From assembly GCA_964615765.1 (NCBI GenBank), contig CAZTQN010000008.1, forward strand, positions 62,001-126,000: DNA of 64,000 bases, written 5' to 3'. Position 1 is the first letter of the stretch, and the number at the start of each line of letters is the position of its first letter. This DNA is from CAZTQN01 sp964615765 (GTDB lineage Bacteria; Planctomycetota; Phycisphaerae; Phycisphaerales; UBA1924). Shown one piece after another: positions 9,016 to 16,701 of the stretch. A model generated the notes under the pieces. That model was not told where the DNA came from, made no database searches, and was given only the letters and a program-made list of their open reading frames with translations. The position numbers and the translations under genes are program-made.

Positions 9016-10014
9016 TCAGTACGCCACGCACTGCTCGATCGCTTCCGCGATCCGCTTGGCGTCGGGCAGATAGTCCAGCTCCAGCTTGGCGTACGGCATG
9101 ATCGTGTCGAACCCGGCGACGCGCTGCACCGGCGCCTTCAGGCTCAGGAAGCACCGCTCCTGCACGATGCTCGAGATCTCGCTCCCCAAGGACGCCGTCT
9201 TGGGCGCTTCCTGCACCACCACGCACCGACCCGTCTTCTCGACGCTCTGCGCGATCGCGTCCGCGTCGAGCGGGTTGAGCGTGCGCAGGTCGATCAGTTC
9301 GACACTCAGGTCGTCCGGCAGTTGATCCAGCGCTTCCAGGCACTGGAACAGCTGCGCCCCCCACGTCACGACCGTCAGGTCCGTCCCTTCCTGCACGATC
9401 TTCGCCTTGCCGATCGGGATGGTGTACTCGCCCTCGGGCACCTGCTCGCGGTACGAGCGGTACACACGCTTGGGCTCGAAGAAAATCACCGGGTCCGGAT
9501 CGCGGATCGCGCTCAGCAGCAGCCCCTTGGCGTCATGCGGCGTGGCCGGGCACACGACCTTCATCCCCGGGTTGTGCACGTAGATCGCCTCGGGCGAGTC
9601 GGAGTGGAACTCCGGCGCGTGAATCCCGCCGCCCCACGGCACCCGCAGCGTCAGCGGCACGGTGATCTCGCCGCGCGTCCGGTTGCGATACCGAGCCGCG
9701 TGGTTCACCAACTGATCGAACGCCGGGCCCATGAACCCTTCGAACTGCAGTTCCGGCACCGGCCGCATCCCCCCCATCGCCAGCCCGATGGACGCGCCCA
9801 TGATCCCCGACTCGCTCAGCGGCGTGTCGATGACGCGGTCAGGCCCGAACCGCTTCTGCAACCCTTCCGTGACACGGAACACCCCGCCGTTGAGCCCGAC
9901 GTCCTCGCCCAGACACACCACGCGCTCGTCACGCTCCATCTCTTGGTAGAGCGCCTCGTTGATGGCGTCGACGAGCGTGAGGCCTTTTTCGATCATCTGC
10001 GGGGTGCGGGGCAT
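9016..10014 (-). CDS. pdhB: 2-oxoacid dehydrogenase E1 component, beta subunit (pyruvate or branched-chain type)
   Basis: 332 residues, full length for an E1 beta subunit. It shows LVDAINEALYQEMERD, the GEDVG segment (binds the diphosphate-activating Glu region of TPP enzymes), VIDTPLSESGIMGASIG, LRVPWGGGIHAPEFHSDSPE, and the C-terminal transketolase domain (VTWGAQLFQCLEAL, LIDLRTLNPLD). With the alpha subunit encoded 1.6 kb upstream it forms the alpha2beta2 E1 that decarboxylates a 2-oxoacid and acylates lipoyl-E2. Sequence alone does not separate pyruvate from branched-chain substrates. Unusually, it is separated from the alpha gene by a toxin-antitoxin pair and an unknown gene on the same strand. 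Confidence 0.94.
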   Translation of the reverse strand: MPRTPQMIEKGLTLVDAINEALYQEMERDERVVCLGEDVGLNGGVFRVTEGLQKRFGPDRVIDTPLSESGIMGASIGLAMGGMRPVPELQFEGFMGPAFDQLVNHAARYRNRTRGEITVPLTLRVPWGGGIHAPEFHSDSPEAIYVHNPGMKVVCPATPHDAKGLLLSAIRDPDPVIFFEPKRVYRSYREQVPEGEYTIPIGKAKIVQEGTDLTVVTWGAQLFQCLEALDQLPDDLSVELIDLRTLNPLDADAIAQSVEKTGRCVVVQEAPKTASLGSEISSIVQERCFLSLKAPVQRVAGFDTIMPYAKLELDYLPDAKRIAEAIEQCVAY

Positions 10015-10050
10015 TGGGTGTTCTCGAAGAGTGCGTGTCGAACAGTCGGT

Positions 10051-10302
10051 TCAGCCGGCTTTGCGCCGGCGGGAGCGAGCGGGCCCGCCCCCCTTGCTAT
10101 TGGCGGCGCGGACGAGTGTACGGAGCGCCTCGTTCACGGCCGCCGAGTCGGGGAACGCTCGGCGGAGTTCCGGCTCCAGGATGATCACATCCTTCAGCGC
10201 AGCGCTCTGATACCGCTTGACGTATTTCCCCCGATCACCCCCGGAAAAGTCATACTCGGCAGCGATGTCGGGATCACGAACGACCTTGTGTTTCTTTGCC
10301 AT
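10051..10302 (-). CDS. Antitoxin-like partner of BrnT
   Basis: 83 residues from the ATG at 10302, which lies inside the end of the toxin gene (29-base overlap), the usual sign of translational coupling. The central YDFSGGDRGKYVKRYQ and the later FPDSAAVNEALRTLV match a small antitoxin family common in cyanobacteria and planctomycetes, in which a Lys/Arg-rich strand segment is followed by a predicted ribbon-helix-helix-like end. The C-terminus is basic (RSRRRKAG). In-frame ATG at 10338 is possible but would extend further into the toxin gene. Expected role: neutralise BrnT and repress the pair. It differs from the classical BrnA sequence, so the family assignment rests on context. Confidence 0.78.
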   Translation of the reverse strand: MAKKHKVVRDPDIAAEYDFSGGDRGKYVKRYQSAALKDVIILEPELRRAFPDSAAVNEALRTLVRAANSKGGGPARSRRRKAG

Positions 10303-10582
10303 ACTCGCGTGCCTCTCGCCGCGTTGCCCGCCGCGCACTGATCAGCCACCACACCTCGCCACCCCCGGTCTCTTCGTACTCCGTGTGAACAACCACGAGC
10401 AGGTTGCCGAGGTTGGTCTGTCCGATGGTGACATAGCGGTCTTCACGGATCGAATGCTCCTCGTCATACACCGTGATCGACGCCGGGTCGCCAAAGACCG
10501 TCTGAGCCTCGGGAAATCCGACGCCGTGCTTGCGGATGTTGGACGCGGCCTTGGCCTTGCTCCAGTCAAACCGCACGCCCAT
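10274..10582 (-). CDS. brnT: BrnT family toxin (DUF497)
   Basis: 102 residues. The family signature is present throughout: FDWSKAKAASNIRKHGVGF at the start, AQTVFGDPASITVYDEEH, REDRYVTIGQTNLGNLLVVV, and ISARRATRREAREY near the end. BrnT is a RelE-fold ribonuclease toxin that cleaves RNA when released from its antitoxin. Residues 68-80 (ETGGGEVWWL) are a slight elaboration of the usual 'IRIISAR' strand. The gene is immediately upstream of, and overlaps, the antitoxin gene (toxin-first order, as is usual for BrnT). The pair lies between the E1 alpha and beta genes. Confidence 0.9.
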   Translation of the reverse strand: MGVRFDWSKAKAASNIRKHGVGFPEAQTVFGDPASITVYDEEHSIREDRYVTIGQTNLGNLLVVVHTEYEETGGGEVWWLISARRATRREAREYGKETQGRS

Positions 10583-10677
10583 CGATCGCTCCGTTTGAGC
10601 ATGCCCTGATCAGTCGCCAGAAACCACGGGGCATTCACACCTTCATGGTCGCCCGCGACAGCTGGCGGGAGAACAGG

Positions 10678-11565
10678 TCACGGACCGCCCATGACCAACC
10701 CGAGCGGACCCGAAGTGGCCCACCGGCGATAATCCGGAAACTTGTCGATCTCCCCACCGGTCAAGTCCGTGACGACCACGCGCAAGTTGGACTCGTCCCC
10801 TCTCGGCGGGTCAACGGTGTACGTGACACGCACGGGCATCGGCTTGTTCGCCCGCGGAACGCCCTCGGGTGCCTTCGAAAACAACTTGTCCACATCGAAT
10901 ACAAGAACCAGGTCATTTTCTAGCCTTCGCTCCACCACCGCCGCTTCTTGTCCGAGCTTGCCGTTGAGTTCTGCCACGCGCCGAACGATTCGATCGAAGA
11001 ACTCCGGACCCCCCGGCACTGAACCTGCGGGAATGCTCAACAGCACCTGCCCGTCACGCTTCGCTTTTTCCGCCGCCATCGCGGCAGGCTGCAGGATCAC
11101 GCCAATAACCGTCCCGCGCACGCGCTCGGCTTCCAGCTGAGCCGAGGCTGATTCTGGCCCTCCCGGCGTCGCAGTGTCAGCCGAACCGAACCACTCGACG
11201 CTGACGCGACACGAGTGGGGCGACACGCGCCCGGTTTGCCCGTCGTCGAACAGCCGCACCACCACCCGCAGTTGTCGGCCGTGAGCGGGCTTCTCGCCCG
11301 AAACCTCCACGGCGTCCGCCTTGACTTCAAATCCTTCTGCTTTCAGAACCCGTTCGATGTCCTGCAGTAAGCCAGCCCGTGCGCCGTCTGCTGAAGCACC
11401 GGCCGTGGTGGGAGTTACTTGCAACTCAGTCACGCTCGAATAGCGCTTCGACGCGGCGGGCTGCTGACCGACTCCCGCCGCGATCAACAGCCCAAACGCC
11501 ACGACACAAGCGACCGGTCCAACGCCGAATCGCCGCCGAAGGGTCCGTTGAGAGGTCAGCCGCAT
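10678..11565 (-). CDS. Exported hypothetical protein, 295 aa
   Basis: Not recognised. An Arg-rich N-terminus is followed by one hydrophobic segment (ACVVAFGLLIAAGVG), a signal peptide or anchor with a possible cleavage before QQPAASK. The remainder is alpha/beta with several alternating hydrophobic strands (LRVVVRLFDD, CRVSVEWFG, LVLVFDVDKLF, MPVRVTYTVD). GGAG seven bases before the ATG at 11565 supports the start. It begins 22 bases after the end of the E1 alpha gene and is on the same strand, so it is probably in the same transcript, though nothing links it to oxoacid metabolism. Confidence 0.75.
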   Translation of the reverse strand: MRLTSQRTLRRRFGVGPVACVVAFGLLIAAGVGQQPAASKRYSSVTELQVTPTTAGASADGARAGLLQDIERVLKAEGFEVKADAVEVSGEKPAHGRQLRVVVRLFDDGQTGRVSPHSCRVSVEWFGSADTATPGGPESASAQLEAERVRGTVIGVILQPAAMAAEKAKRDGQVLLSIPAGSVPGGPEFFDRIVRRVAELNGKLGQEAAVVERRLENDLVLVFDVDKLFSKAPEGVPRANKPMPVRVTYTVDPPRGDESNLRVVVTDLTGGEIDKFPDYRRWATSGPLGLVMGGP

Positions 11566-11587
11566 GCTATCACTCCGCTCGCATCGA

Positions 11588-12730
11588 TCAGACTTTCAGT
11601 CCCGTCTGCCCCGCAAACTGCCCGAGCGAGTGCGTCGCCCACGTGTCCCGTTGCAGACGCTGCTCTTCCGGCAACTCCGCGAACAGGTGGTCAAACATCT
11701 CGTTGCGGTGCGGGGCGGGGTAGTTCAGCACCTCGTCGACGATCTTCTTCGTCCACGCCTCCGCCCGCTCGAGCGCCGCGGCGTGCTTCTTGTCGTCCCA
11801 CAGCTTCTTCGCCTCGGCGTACAGCCGCAGGCGGATCATCGGGTCCTTCGCCTGCCAGCTCGCGACCTCTTCCGAGGAGCGGTACCGCCGCGCGTCGTCC
11901 GCCGTCGTGTGGTCCGCCAGGCGGTACGTCACCGCCTCGATCAGCGTCACGCCCCCGCCGTTGCGGGCCCGCTCGCGCGCCTCGAACGTCGCCTTGTACA
12001 CCGCGAACACGTCGTTCCCATCGACCTGCACGCAGTGGGCCCCGTACGCCAGACCCTTCTGCGCGACCGTCTCGCTGGCCATCTGCTGGTCCCGCGGCAC
12101 GCTGATCGCCCACTGGTTGTTCTGGCACAGGAAGATGCACGGCACGTTGAACACCGTCGCGAAGTTCATCGCCTCGTGAAAGTCCCCCTCGCTCGTCGCG
12201 CCGTCGCCGAAATACGTGCACACCACCCGGTCCTGCTTCTGCATCTTGTACGCCCACGCCATCCCCGTCGCGTGCAGCATCTGCGTCCCGATCGGGATCG
12301 CGATCGGCGAGCAGTTCACCCCCGCGTCGCCGTGCTTGGACTTCTGCGGGATCGCGTTCCCACGCTCGTCCCCCGCCCAGTGCAGCAGGATGTACTTCGG
12401 ATCCAGCCCGTGCAGGAACAACGCGGCGTTCTCCCGGTAGCACGGCACCAGGTAGTCCACACCCTTCCGCAGCGCCAGCCCGGAGCCCAGCGCCGCCGCC
12501 TCCTGCCCCTTGTTCTGCGGGTAGGTGTACATGCGCCCCGACCGCTGCAGCTTGAACGCCGTCTCGTCCAGGTGGCGATACTCCACCAGGCGCTCCAGCA
12601 GGAAGACGACCTGCTCGTCGGTCAGCCGAGCCGGATCCGTCTTGGGCAGCACGCCCTCGTCGAGCTTGCCATGCTCGTCCAGGCACTGCACGTACTCGAT
12701 CTGCGCGGTATACACGGTCCGCTTAGGCAC
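11588..12730 (-). CDS. pdhA: 2-oxoacid dehydrogenase E1 component, alpha subunit
   Basis: 380 residues. The TPP-binding motif runs from FGDGATSEGDFHEA to NNQWAIS, the GDG...NN spacing of E1 alpha. Other landmarks are GRMYTYPQNKGQEAA, VPCYRENAALFLHGL, GLAYGAHCVQVDGNDVFAV and the phosphorylation-loop-like YRLADHTTADDARRYR. A GTG at 12730 is taken as start because GGAG lies about seven bases upstream and the E1 alpha domain begins right after it; residues further upstream in the frame look non-coding. It works with the beta subunit, whose gene is 1.6 kb downstream. The genes for E2 and E3 are not in the window. Confidence 0.94.
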   Translation of the reverse strand: MPKRTVYTAQIEYVQCLDEHGKLDEGVLPKTDPARLTDEQVVFLLERLVEYRHLDETAFKLQRSGRMYTYPQNKGQEAAALGSGLALRKGVDYLVPCYRENAALFLHGLDPKYILLHWAGDERGNAIPQKSKHGDAGVNCSPIAIPIGTQMLHATGMAWAYKMQKQDRVVCTYFGDGATSEGDFHEAMNFATVFNVPCIFLCQNNQWAISVPRDQQMASETVAQKGLAYGAHCVQVDGNDVFAVYKATFEARERARNGGGVTLIEAVTYRLADHTTADDARRYRSSEEVASWQAKDPMIRLRLYAEAKKLWDDKKHAAALERAEAWTKKIVDEVLNYPAPHRNEMFDHLFAELPEEQRLQRDTWATHSLGQFAGQTGLKV

Positions 12731-13083
12731 AGGGAAACTCCCGGGGCAAAGGCGACAAGTCCAAGCCGCTGCACACACACCGACCACGAGGCCAACCGTG
12801 CGGTCGACCAAAGGCCGAGTATACCGGCCCCCGCTCTCCCCTCCCATCCACCCACGCCGAACCCCTGCATTCCCCGGGGGCCCGATGCATCGGGTGGAGC
12901 AGGCGTCCCGCCTGCCAACTGGCGCCATGCACCATCGCCGTCTTCAGACAACCCTCCCCTAGAAACGAAAGCCGCGGGCCCCAAAGGCCCGCGGTTCCGG
13001 TGAGCACGCTCGATCCGAAATCACCCTTGTCCACCGCGCTCACCGCATACCGATGAGCACTCTCCGCTCTTCCCTCTCCGCAC
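12731..13083. other. Intergenic region between pdhA and a secreted-protein gene
   Basis: No gene was found in these 353 bases. It should hold the promoter and leader of the E1 alpha gene (minus strand, just above 12730). It has a perfect 14-base palindrome CCCGATGCATCGGG at 12881-12894, followed at 12902-12916 by another short foldback (AGGCG..CGCCT), and a rho-independent terminator at 12972-12994 (listed separately). The palindromes look like small dispersed repeats rather than a defined operator. Confidence 0.6.
12962..12994 (-). terminator. Rho-independent terminator
   Basis: Perfect 9-bp stem CCGCGGGCC / GGCCCGCGG at 12972-12980 and 12986-12994 with a 5-base loop. On the minus strand it is followed by TTTCGTTTCT. 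It lies about 90 bases after the stop of the WGENIGWIN-repeat gene (13084-13758) and would terminate it. The stem is identical to the terminator at 15097-15118. Confidence 0.75.
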
Positions 13084-13758
13084 TCAGCACCCCACGAACC
13101 ACAGCGCCAGATAGTCGAACACGTCCTGCACGCTCACCGTGCCCGACCCGTTCACGTCCGCCGTCTGGCTCGCCGCGAACCACGCGGCCAGAAAGTCGAA
13201 GATGTCCTGCACCGTCACCTGCCCGTTAAGGTTGAAGTCGGCCGGGCACGTGCCGACGAACACCGCCGCGTCGAGGTTGATCCACCCGATGTTCTCGCCC
13301 CAGGCGTACCCGCGCAGCCGCTTGGCCGCCTGATCGACCCGCGCCGGGTTTGCCGGCACTGCCAGCGCGCCGCCGCCGAAGTTGATCCACCCGACGTTCT
13401 GACCCCAGGCAAACCCGCTCAGTTCGCCCGTCGACGGGTCGCGGTTCACGCCGAAGTCCGTGCCGTTGGCGTTCGAGTACTGCGCGCCGCCGCTCGGCGT
13501 CCCGCTGCCCAGGTTGATGTACCCGATGTTCTCGCCCCACACCAGCCCCGACAGCAGCGTCGGCGTGATTCGCACACCCTGCGCGCCGCTCGGCGTCCCG
13601 GCGTCTCGGAAGTTCAGCCACCCGCAGTTCTCGCTCCAGGCATGCTTGGCGTTGACGTTGATCGTGGACTGCGCAAGCGCCGGATTCACCGTCCCAACCA
13701 GCAGCACGCCCAGAAACATCCCCGCGCCCGCCGCCACACGTGTCATATGCGTATTCAT
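13084..13758 (-). CDS. Secreted WGENIGWIN-repeat protein with double GC-type dockerin tail
   Basis: 224 residues. A signal peptide (MFLGVLLVGTVNPALAQ) is followed by four repeats of about 35-40 residues, each built on A-W-x-E-N-x-G-W-I-N: HAWSENCGWLNF, LVWGENIGYINL, FAWGQNVGWINF and YAWGENIGWINL. Trp, Asn and Gly are regularly spaced, which suggests a repeated beta module. The end has two dockerin-like halves (ADFNLNGQVTVQDIFDFL, then ADVNGSGTVSVQDVFDYL) and closes with FVGC before the stop. AAGGG precedes the ATG by about nine bases. Expected outside the cytoplasm; function unknown. A terminator follows at 12972-12994. Confidence 0.85.
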   Translation of the reverse strand: MNTHMTRVAAGAGMFLGVLLVGTVNPALAQSTINVNAKHAWSENCGWLNFRDAGTPSGAQGVRITPTLLSGLVWGENIGYINLGSGTPSGGAQYSNANGTDFGVNRDPSTGELSGFAWGQNVGWINFGGGALAVPANPARVDQAAKRLRGYAWGENIGWINLDAAVFVGTCPADFNLNGQVTVQDIFDFLAAWFAASQTADVNGSGTVSVQDVFDYLALWFVGC

Positions 13759-13838
13759 GAGAGTGACCCTTCAATGTAAATTGCTTTGTCGACGACCCCA
13801 CCGGGCGGGGCACCGTGTGATGCCCCGCGCTGGGCCGG

Positions 13839-14972
13839 TCAGTACACGATGTTCCCCCACGGGTCGCCGCCGCCCGCGATCGCGACCCCGCCGCTCGACC
13901 CGTTGATCTGTCCGGCGCCGGAGGGCGTGAAGATCGTGCCGACCTTGTTCCCCGTGACGATCGAGAAGTGCGTGCCGTTGCCGCTGAGCACATTGCCGAC
14001 GACCAGGTTGCCCGTGCCCGAGAAGATGCGAACGCCGAGCCCGTTGCCCGTCAAGCGGTTGTTCCGGACCACGCTCCCCGATCCGGAGAGGCTCAAGCCC
14101 GGCTGGGTCGTGCCGCCGTTGTCCTCGAACCGGTTGTCCGTCACCGAGCTGCCCGCGCCGATGTCCAGACCGACCAGGTCGTTGTTGTCGAACGTGCAGC
14201 CGGTCACTTCGCTCTCGGCGCCGAGATTCGCACCACTGGAGCAGAGCGTGACGTTCGACGACGCCAGCCGGACGCGCGTCGCCGCGTTCAACGAGAGCCC
14301 GATGCTCGCGCTGCCGATGGTCGAATCTTCGATCGTCACGCGCGACACGCTCGCGCCCGTCTCGACCGCGTTCCCGCTGAAGTTGCTGAGCACGCAGCGC
14401 CGGAGCCTCACCGCGCCGCCGAAGAGCCGCACGCCGGTCGCGCTGTTGCTCACGCGCGTGTCCTCGACATTCGCCCCGATGCCCAGCCGCAGCCCAACCC
14501 CGGCGAGGCGGACCGTGAGCCGGCTGATCTGGACGCTGTCGGCCGACTGAACGTTGATCCCGTTCAGCGACGCTCCGCGCACATGCCCGTTGCTGATCCG
14601 CACGTTCGAGCACGAGACCGTCGTGTCGATCCCGTTGGCGCCGTCCAGAATGGCGTACCCGCCCAGGTCGATCGTCACCTCGCTCGCCGCGATCTCGATC
14701 CCCGTCAGCCCGCCCGGAACGTTGATGTTGCCCGTCAGGTAATACGACCCCGGCTGCGTGATCTTGAACACGCTGGGCGTCGCATCATTGTCCCCCGGCG
14801 TGTTGGCCTGAGACAGCGCAATCCGCGGCTCAACCTCCGTCAGCGTCTTGCCCGTCGGCGCAATCGGGCCCGCAGGCGGATTCAGCGGTCCCGCGCTCGC
14901 CGCGCTGCCGGCCGCCAAAACCATCAGCACGCACACGCTTGTTCGGCTCTTTCGGACATTCAACCGGTTCAT
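13839..14972 (-). CDS. Secreted right-handed parallel beta-helix protein
   Basis: 377 residues from the ATG at 14972, which has AAGGAG six bases upstream; in-frame codons above it look non-coding. A signal peptide (VCVLMVLAAGSAASAG) is followed by a short domain with FKITQPGSYYLTGNINV, typical of the cap of pectate-lyase-like helices. About ten PbH1-type coils then alternate short strands with Asn/Gly/Ser turns (VRNNRLTGNGLGVRI, VTIEDSTIGSASIGL, VTDNRFEDNGG). No active-site residues of a lyase or hydrolase were recognised, so ligand binding or structure is as likely as catalysis. There is no dockerin tail, unlike the gene downstream of it. Confidence 0.85.
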   Translation of the reverse strand: MNRLNVRKSRTSVCVLMVLAAGSAASAGPLNPPAGPIAPTGKTLTEVEPRIALSQANTPGDNDATPSVFKITQPGSYYLTGNINVPGGLTGIEIAASEVTIDLGGYAILDGANGIDTTVSCSNVRISNGHVRGASLNGINVQSADSVQISRLTVRLAGVGLRLGIGANVEDTRVSNSATGVRLFGGAVRLRRCVLSNFSGNAVETGASVSRVTIEDSTIGSASIGLSLNAATRVRLASSNVTLCSSGANLGAESEVTGCTFDNNDLVGLDIGAGSSVTDNRFEDNGGTTQPGLSLSGSGSVVRNNRLTGNGLGVRIFSGTGNLVVGNVLSGNGTHFSIVTGNKVGTIFTPSGAGQINGSSGGVAIAGGGDPWGNIVY

Positions 14973-15085
14973 GGTCTGCTCCTTCACGAGGTCATGGGTT
15001 CGCCCGCCCTTCACCAGACACGCGAACCGCCGCAGCCAACCTTGACCAGCCCGCAAACTGCCGCGCTTTGCCCGCCCACCTCCGC

Positions 15086-15118
15086 CAAAAACAAAACCGC
15101 GGGCCCCAAGGCCCGCGG
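15086..15118 (-). terminator. Rho-independent terminator
   Basis: Perfect 9-bp stem CCGCGGGCC / GGCCCGCGG at 15097-15105 and 15110-15118, loop CCAA; read on the minus strand it runs into TTTTGTTTTTGG. It lies 36 bases after the stop of the HtrA-like gene (15154-16095). The stem is identical to the terminator at 12972-12994. Confidence 0.85.
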
Positions 15119-15153
15119 TGCTCATCAACGCTCAATGAAGCCCCGCCCCGCGA

Positions 15154-16095
15154 TCACTTATCCGACGCGGGCGCCCCGTCCTTGGGCGCGTCGGTCTTCG
15201 CCGGCTCGCCCGTCGCCGCGTCGCCGTTCTTGGCGGCCAGTTCCTTGCCGCGGGCCGTCGCCTTGCTGACTTCGCCCGCGGGCAGGACCATCACGGCCAT
15301 CCCGCCGCCGGACATCATGTCGCTCGCGTCCCCGCCTTCCATGTCCTCGCGGTTGGGCATCTGCAGGATCGACACACCCACGACGCGCCCGGACCAGTCG
15401 AACACCGGCATCCCGATGTCGCCGAAGCCCATCCCGCCGCCCGGGATGATCAAGGGCCGCGGCTTCTTGGCTGTCCCCGCCACGCGCCCCTCGCCGATCG
15501 CGATCGCGTGATCGAAGAACTTCCCCTTCCGCTCCACCGTCAGCAGGCGCTCGCCCAGCGCGGGGCTCGCGCTCTGGGCGAAGTCCACATACGGGAACGT
15601 CTTCCCCGCCGCCTTCGCGTCGTCGATCTTGATCCACGCAAGGTCCAGGTCCTTGTCGCGGGCCAGCATCTTCGCCGTCAGCCCTTCGGTGTCCTCGCCC
15701 TGCAGGATCTTGATGTCCGTCGGGTTGGCCGTGACGCCCCCGCCGTAGCGCGACGCCATCATCCCGAAGTACCCGCCGAGCTGCGTGTTGGAGACGAGGA
15801 CCAGCCCGCTGGGCTCGATCATCACGCCGGTCACTTCCGTCTCAACGCCTTCCTCGGCCATCCGCCCGAACATCTCGGCCGCCTGCCCGCCGGCCTCGAT
15901 CTTCATCACGAACTTCACCGTCACCAGCGCCGGCGTGACCGAGTCAACGACGCGCTTGAACGCCTGCGGGGCGTCCTCCGCACCGCCTCCACCGGCCTGC
16001 TGCACGCTCGCCCCCGCGCGCGGCGTCATCAGCCCCATCGCCGCCACGCCCGCCACCATCCCCGCACACGCCAGCACGCTCAGCATCGTCTTCAT
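15154..16095 (-). CDS. Exported trypsin/HtrA-fold protein lacking catalytic residues
   Basis: 313 residues. The signal peptide is MKTMLSVLACAGMVAGVAAM. Residues 45-250 follow the chymotrypsin/HtrA pattern: VTPALVTVKFV at the first strand, VTGVMIEPSGLVLVSNTQL where HtrA has the His segment, LARDKDLDLAWIKID with the conserved Asp near 151, and GDIGMPVFDWSGRVVGV where HtrA has GNSGGPLF. The catalytic His and Ser are both absent. The C-terminus is a low-complexity Lys/Asp/Ala/Pro tail with no PDZ domain. It is probably a periplasmic pseudoprotease with a binding or scaffold role. The ATG at 16095 was chosen by the signal peptide; the ribosome binding site is weak. A terminator follows. Confidence 0.8.
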   Translation of the reverse strand: MKTMLSVLACAGMVAGVAAMGLMTPRAGASVQQAGGGGAEDAPQAFKRVVDSVTPALVTVKFVMKIEAGGQAAEMFGRMAEEGVETEVTGVMIEPSGLVLVSNTQLGGYFGMMASRYGGGVTANPTDIKILQGEDTEGLTAKMLARDKDLDLAWIKIDDAKAAGKTFPYVDFAQSASPALGERLLTVERKGKFFDHAIAIGEGRVAGTAKKPRPLIIPGGGMGFGDIGMPVFDWSGRVVGVSILQMPNREDMEGGDASDMMSGGGMAVMVLPAGEVSKATARGKELAAKNGDAATGEPAKTDAPKDGAPASDK

Positions 16096-16214
16096 AGGTT
16101 CTCGCGCTTTCTCGCTCGCCAACAGCACACCACGCCGCGCCCGCCCCCGCGCAGTGTACCACGCCGCCGACGCAGCGTTGCAGTGTTGCGCCGCCCGCCC
16201 CATGCCGACCTTCA

Positions 16215-16691
16215 TCACCCCCGCTGCCCGATCAGCACGACATACCCGTCCGGGTCGTGCACGCGCAGTTCCCCCTCCGGCATGTAGTGCGGCGTGCCCA
16301 CCTCGAACACCTGCCCCCGCCGCGATTGCGCCCGCCACTCCCCCGGCTTCCCGCACGCCTCCACGCCGCCCGCGATCAGCCGCTCCCGCAGCGCCCGCAC
16401 ATCATCCGAGTACATGTACAACAGCACCGCCTGCACGCCGGCATCAATCGCCCCGCTCGCGCGCGACAACATGAGGTCGCCCGTGCCAGCCGTCAGCCAC
16501 GCCCACCCGGTCTCGCCGCCGAACTCGAGCCGCTGCGTGCACGTCAGCCCGAGGCGCTCGTAGAACGCAATCGACTCCTCCACGTTGACCACATGCACAA
16601 ACGGCACCACGCCGTGCACGTCGCCGTGCCGCGTGCTGGCCCGCTCCGCCGCGCCCATACCCGTCGAACCGGTCCCGATCGAACCCGCCAT
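16215..16691 (-). CDS. VOC superfamily (glyoxalase/bleomycin-resistance fold) protein
   Basis: 158 residues from the ATG at 16691, which has GAGGAG six bases upstream. The VOC fold is shown by VVPFVHVVNVEESIAFYERLGL at the start and GTPHYMPEGELRVHDPDGYVVLI at the end, including a metal-ligand-like Glu/His pattern (ELRVHDPDG). The central part (VLLYMYSDDVRALRERL) fits the betaalphabetabetabeta repeat. Substrate unknown; such proteins include dioxygenases, isomerases and resistance proteins. It begins 10 bases after the end of the TIGR01777 gene and is likely co-transcribed with it. Confidence 0.85.
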   Translation of the reverse strand: MAGSIGTGSTGMGAAERASTRHGDVHGVVPFVHVVNVEESIAFYERLGLTCTQRLEFGGETGWAWLTAGTGDLMLSRASGAIDAGVQAVLLYMYSDDVRALRERLIAGGVEACGKPGEWRAQSRRGQVFEVGTPHYMPEGELRVHDPDGYVVLIGQRG

Positions 16692-16701
16692 GTGCCGCTC
16701 C

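Noticed and set aside
13839..14972. Pectate lyase assignment for the beta-helix protein
   Set aside because: No catalytic Arg/Lys or Ca-binding Asp cluster was recognised; only the fold is supported.
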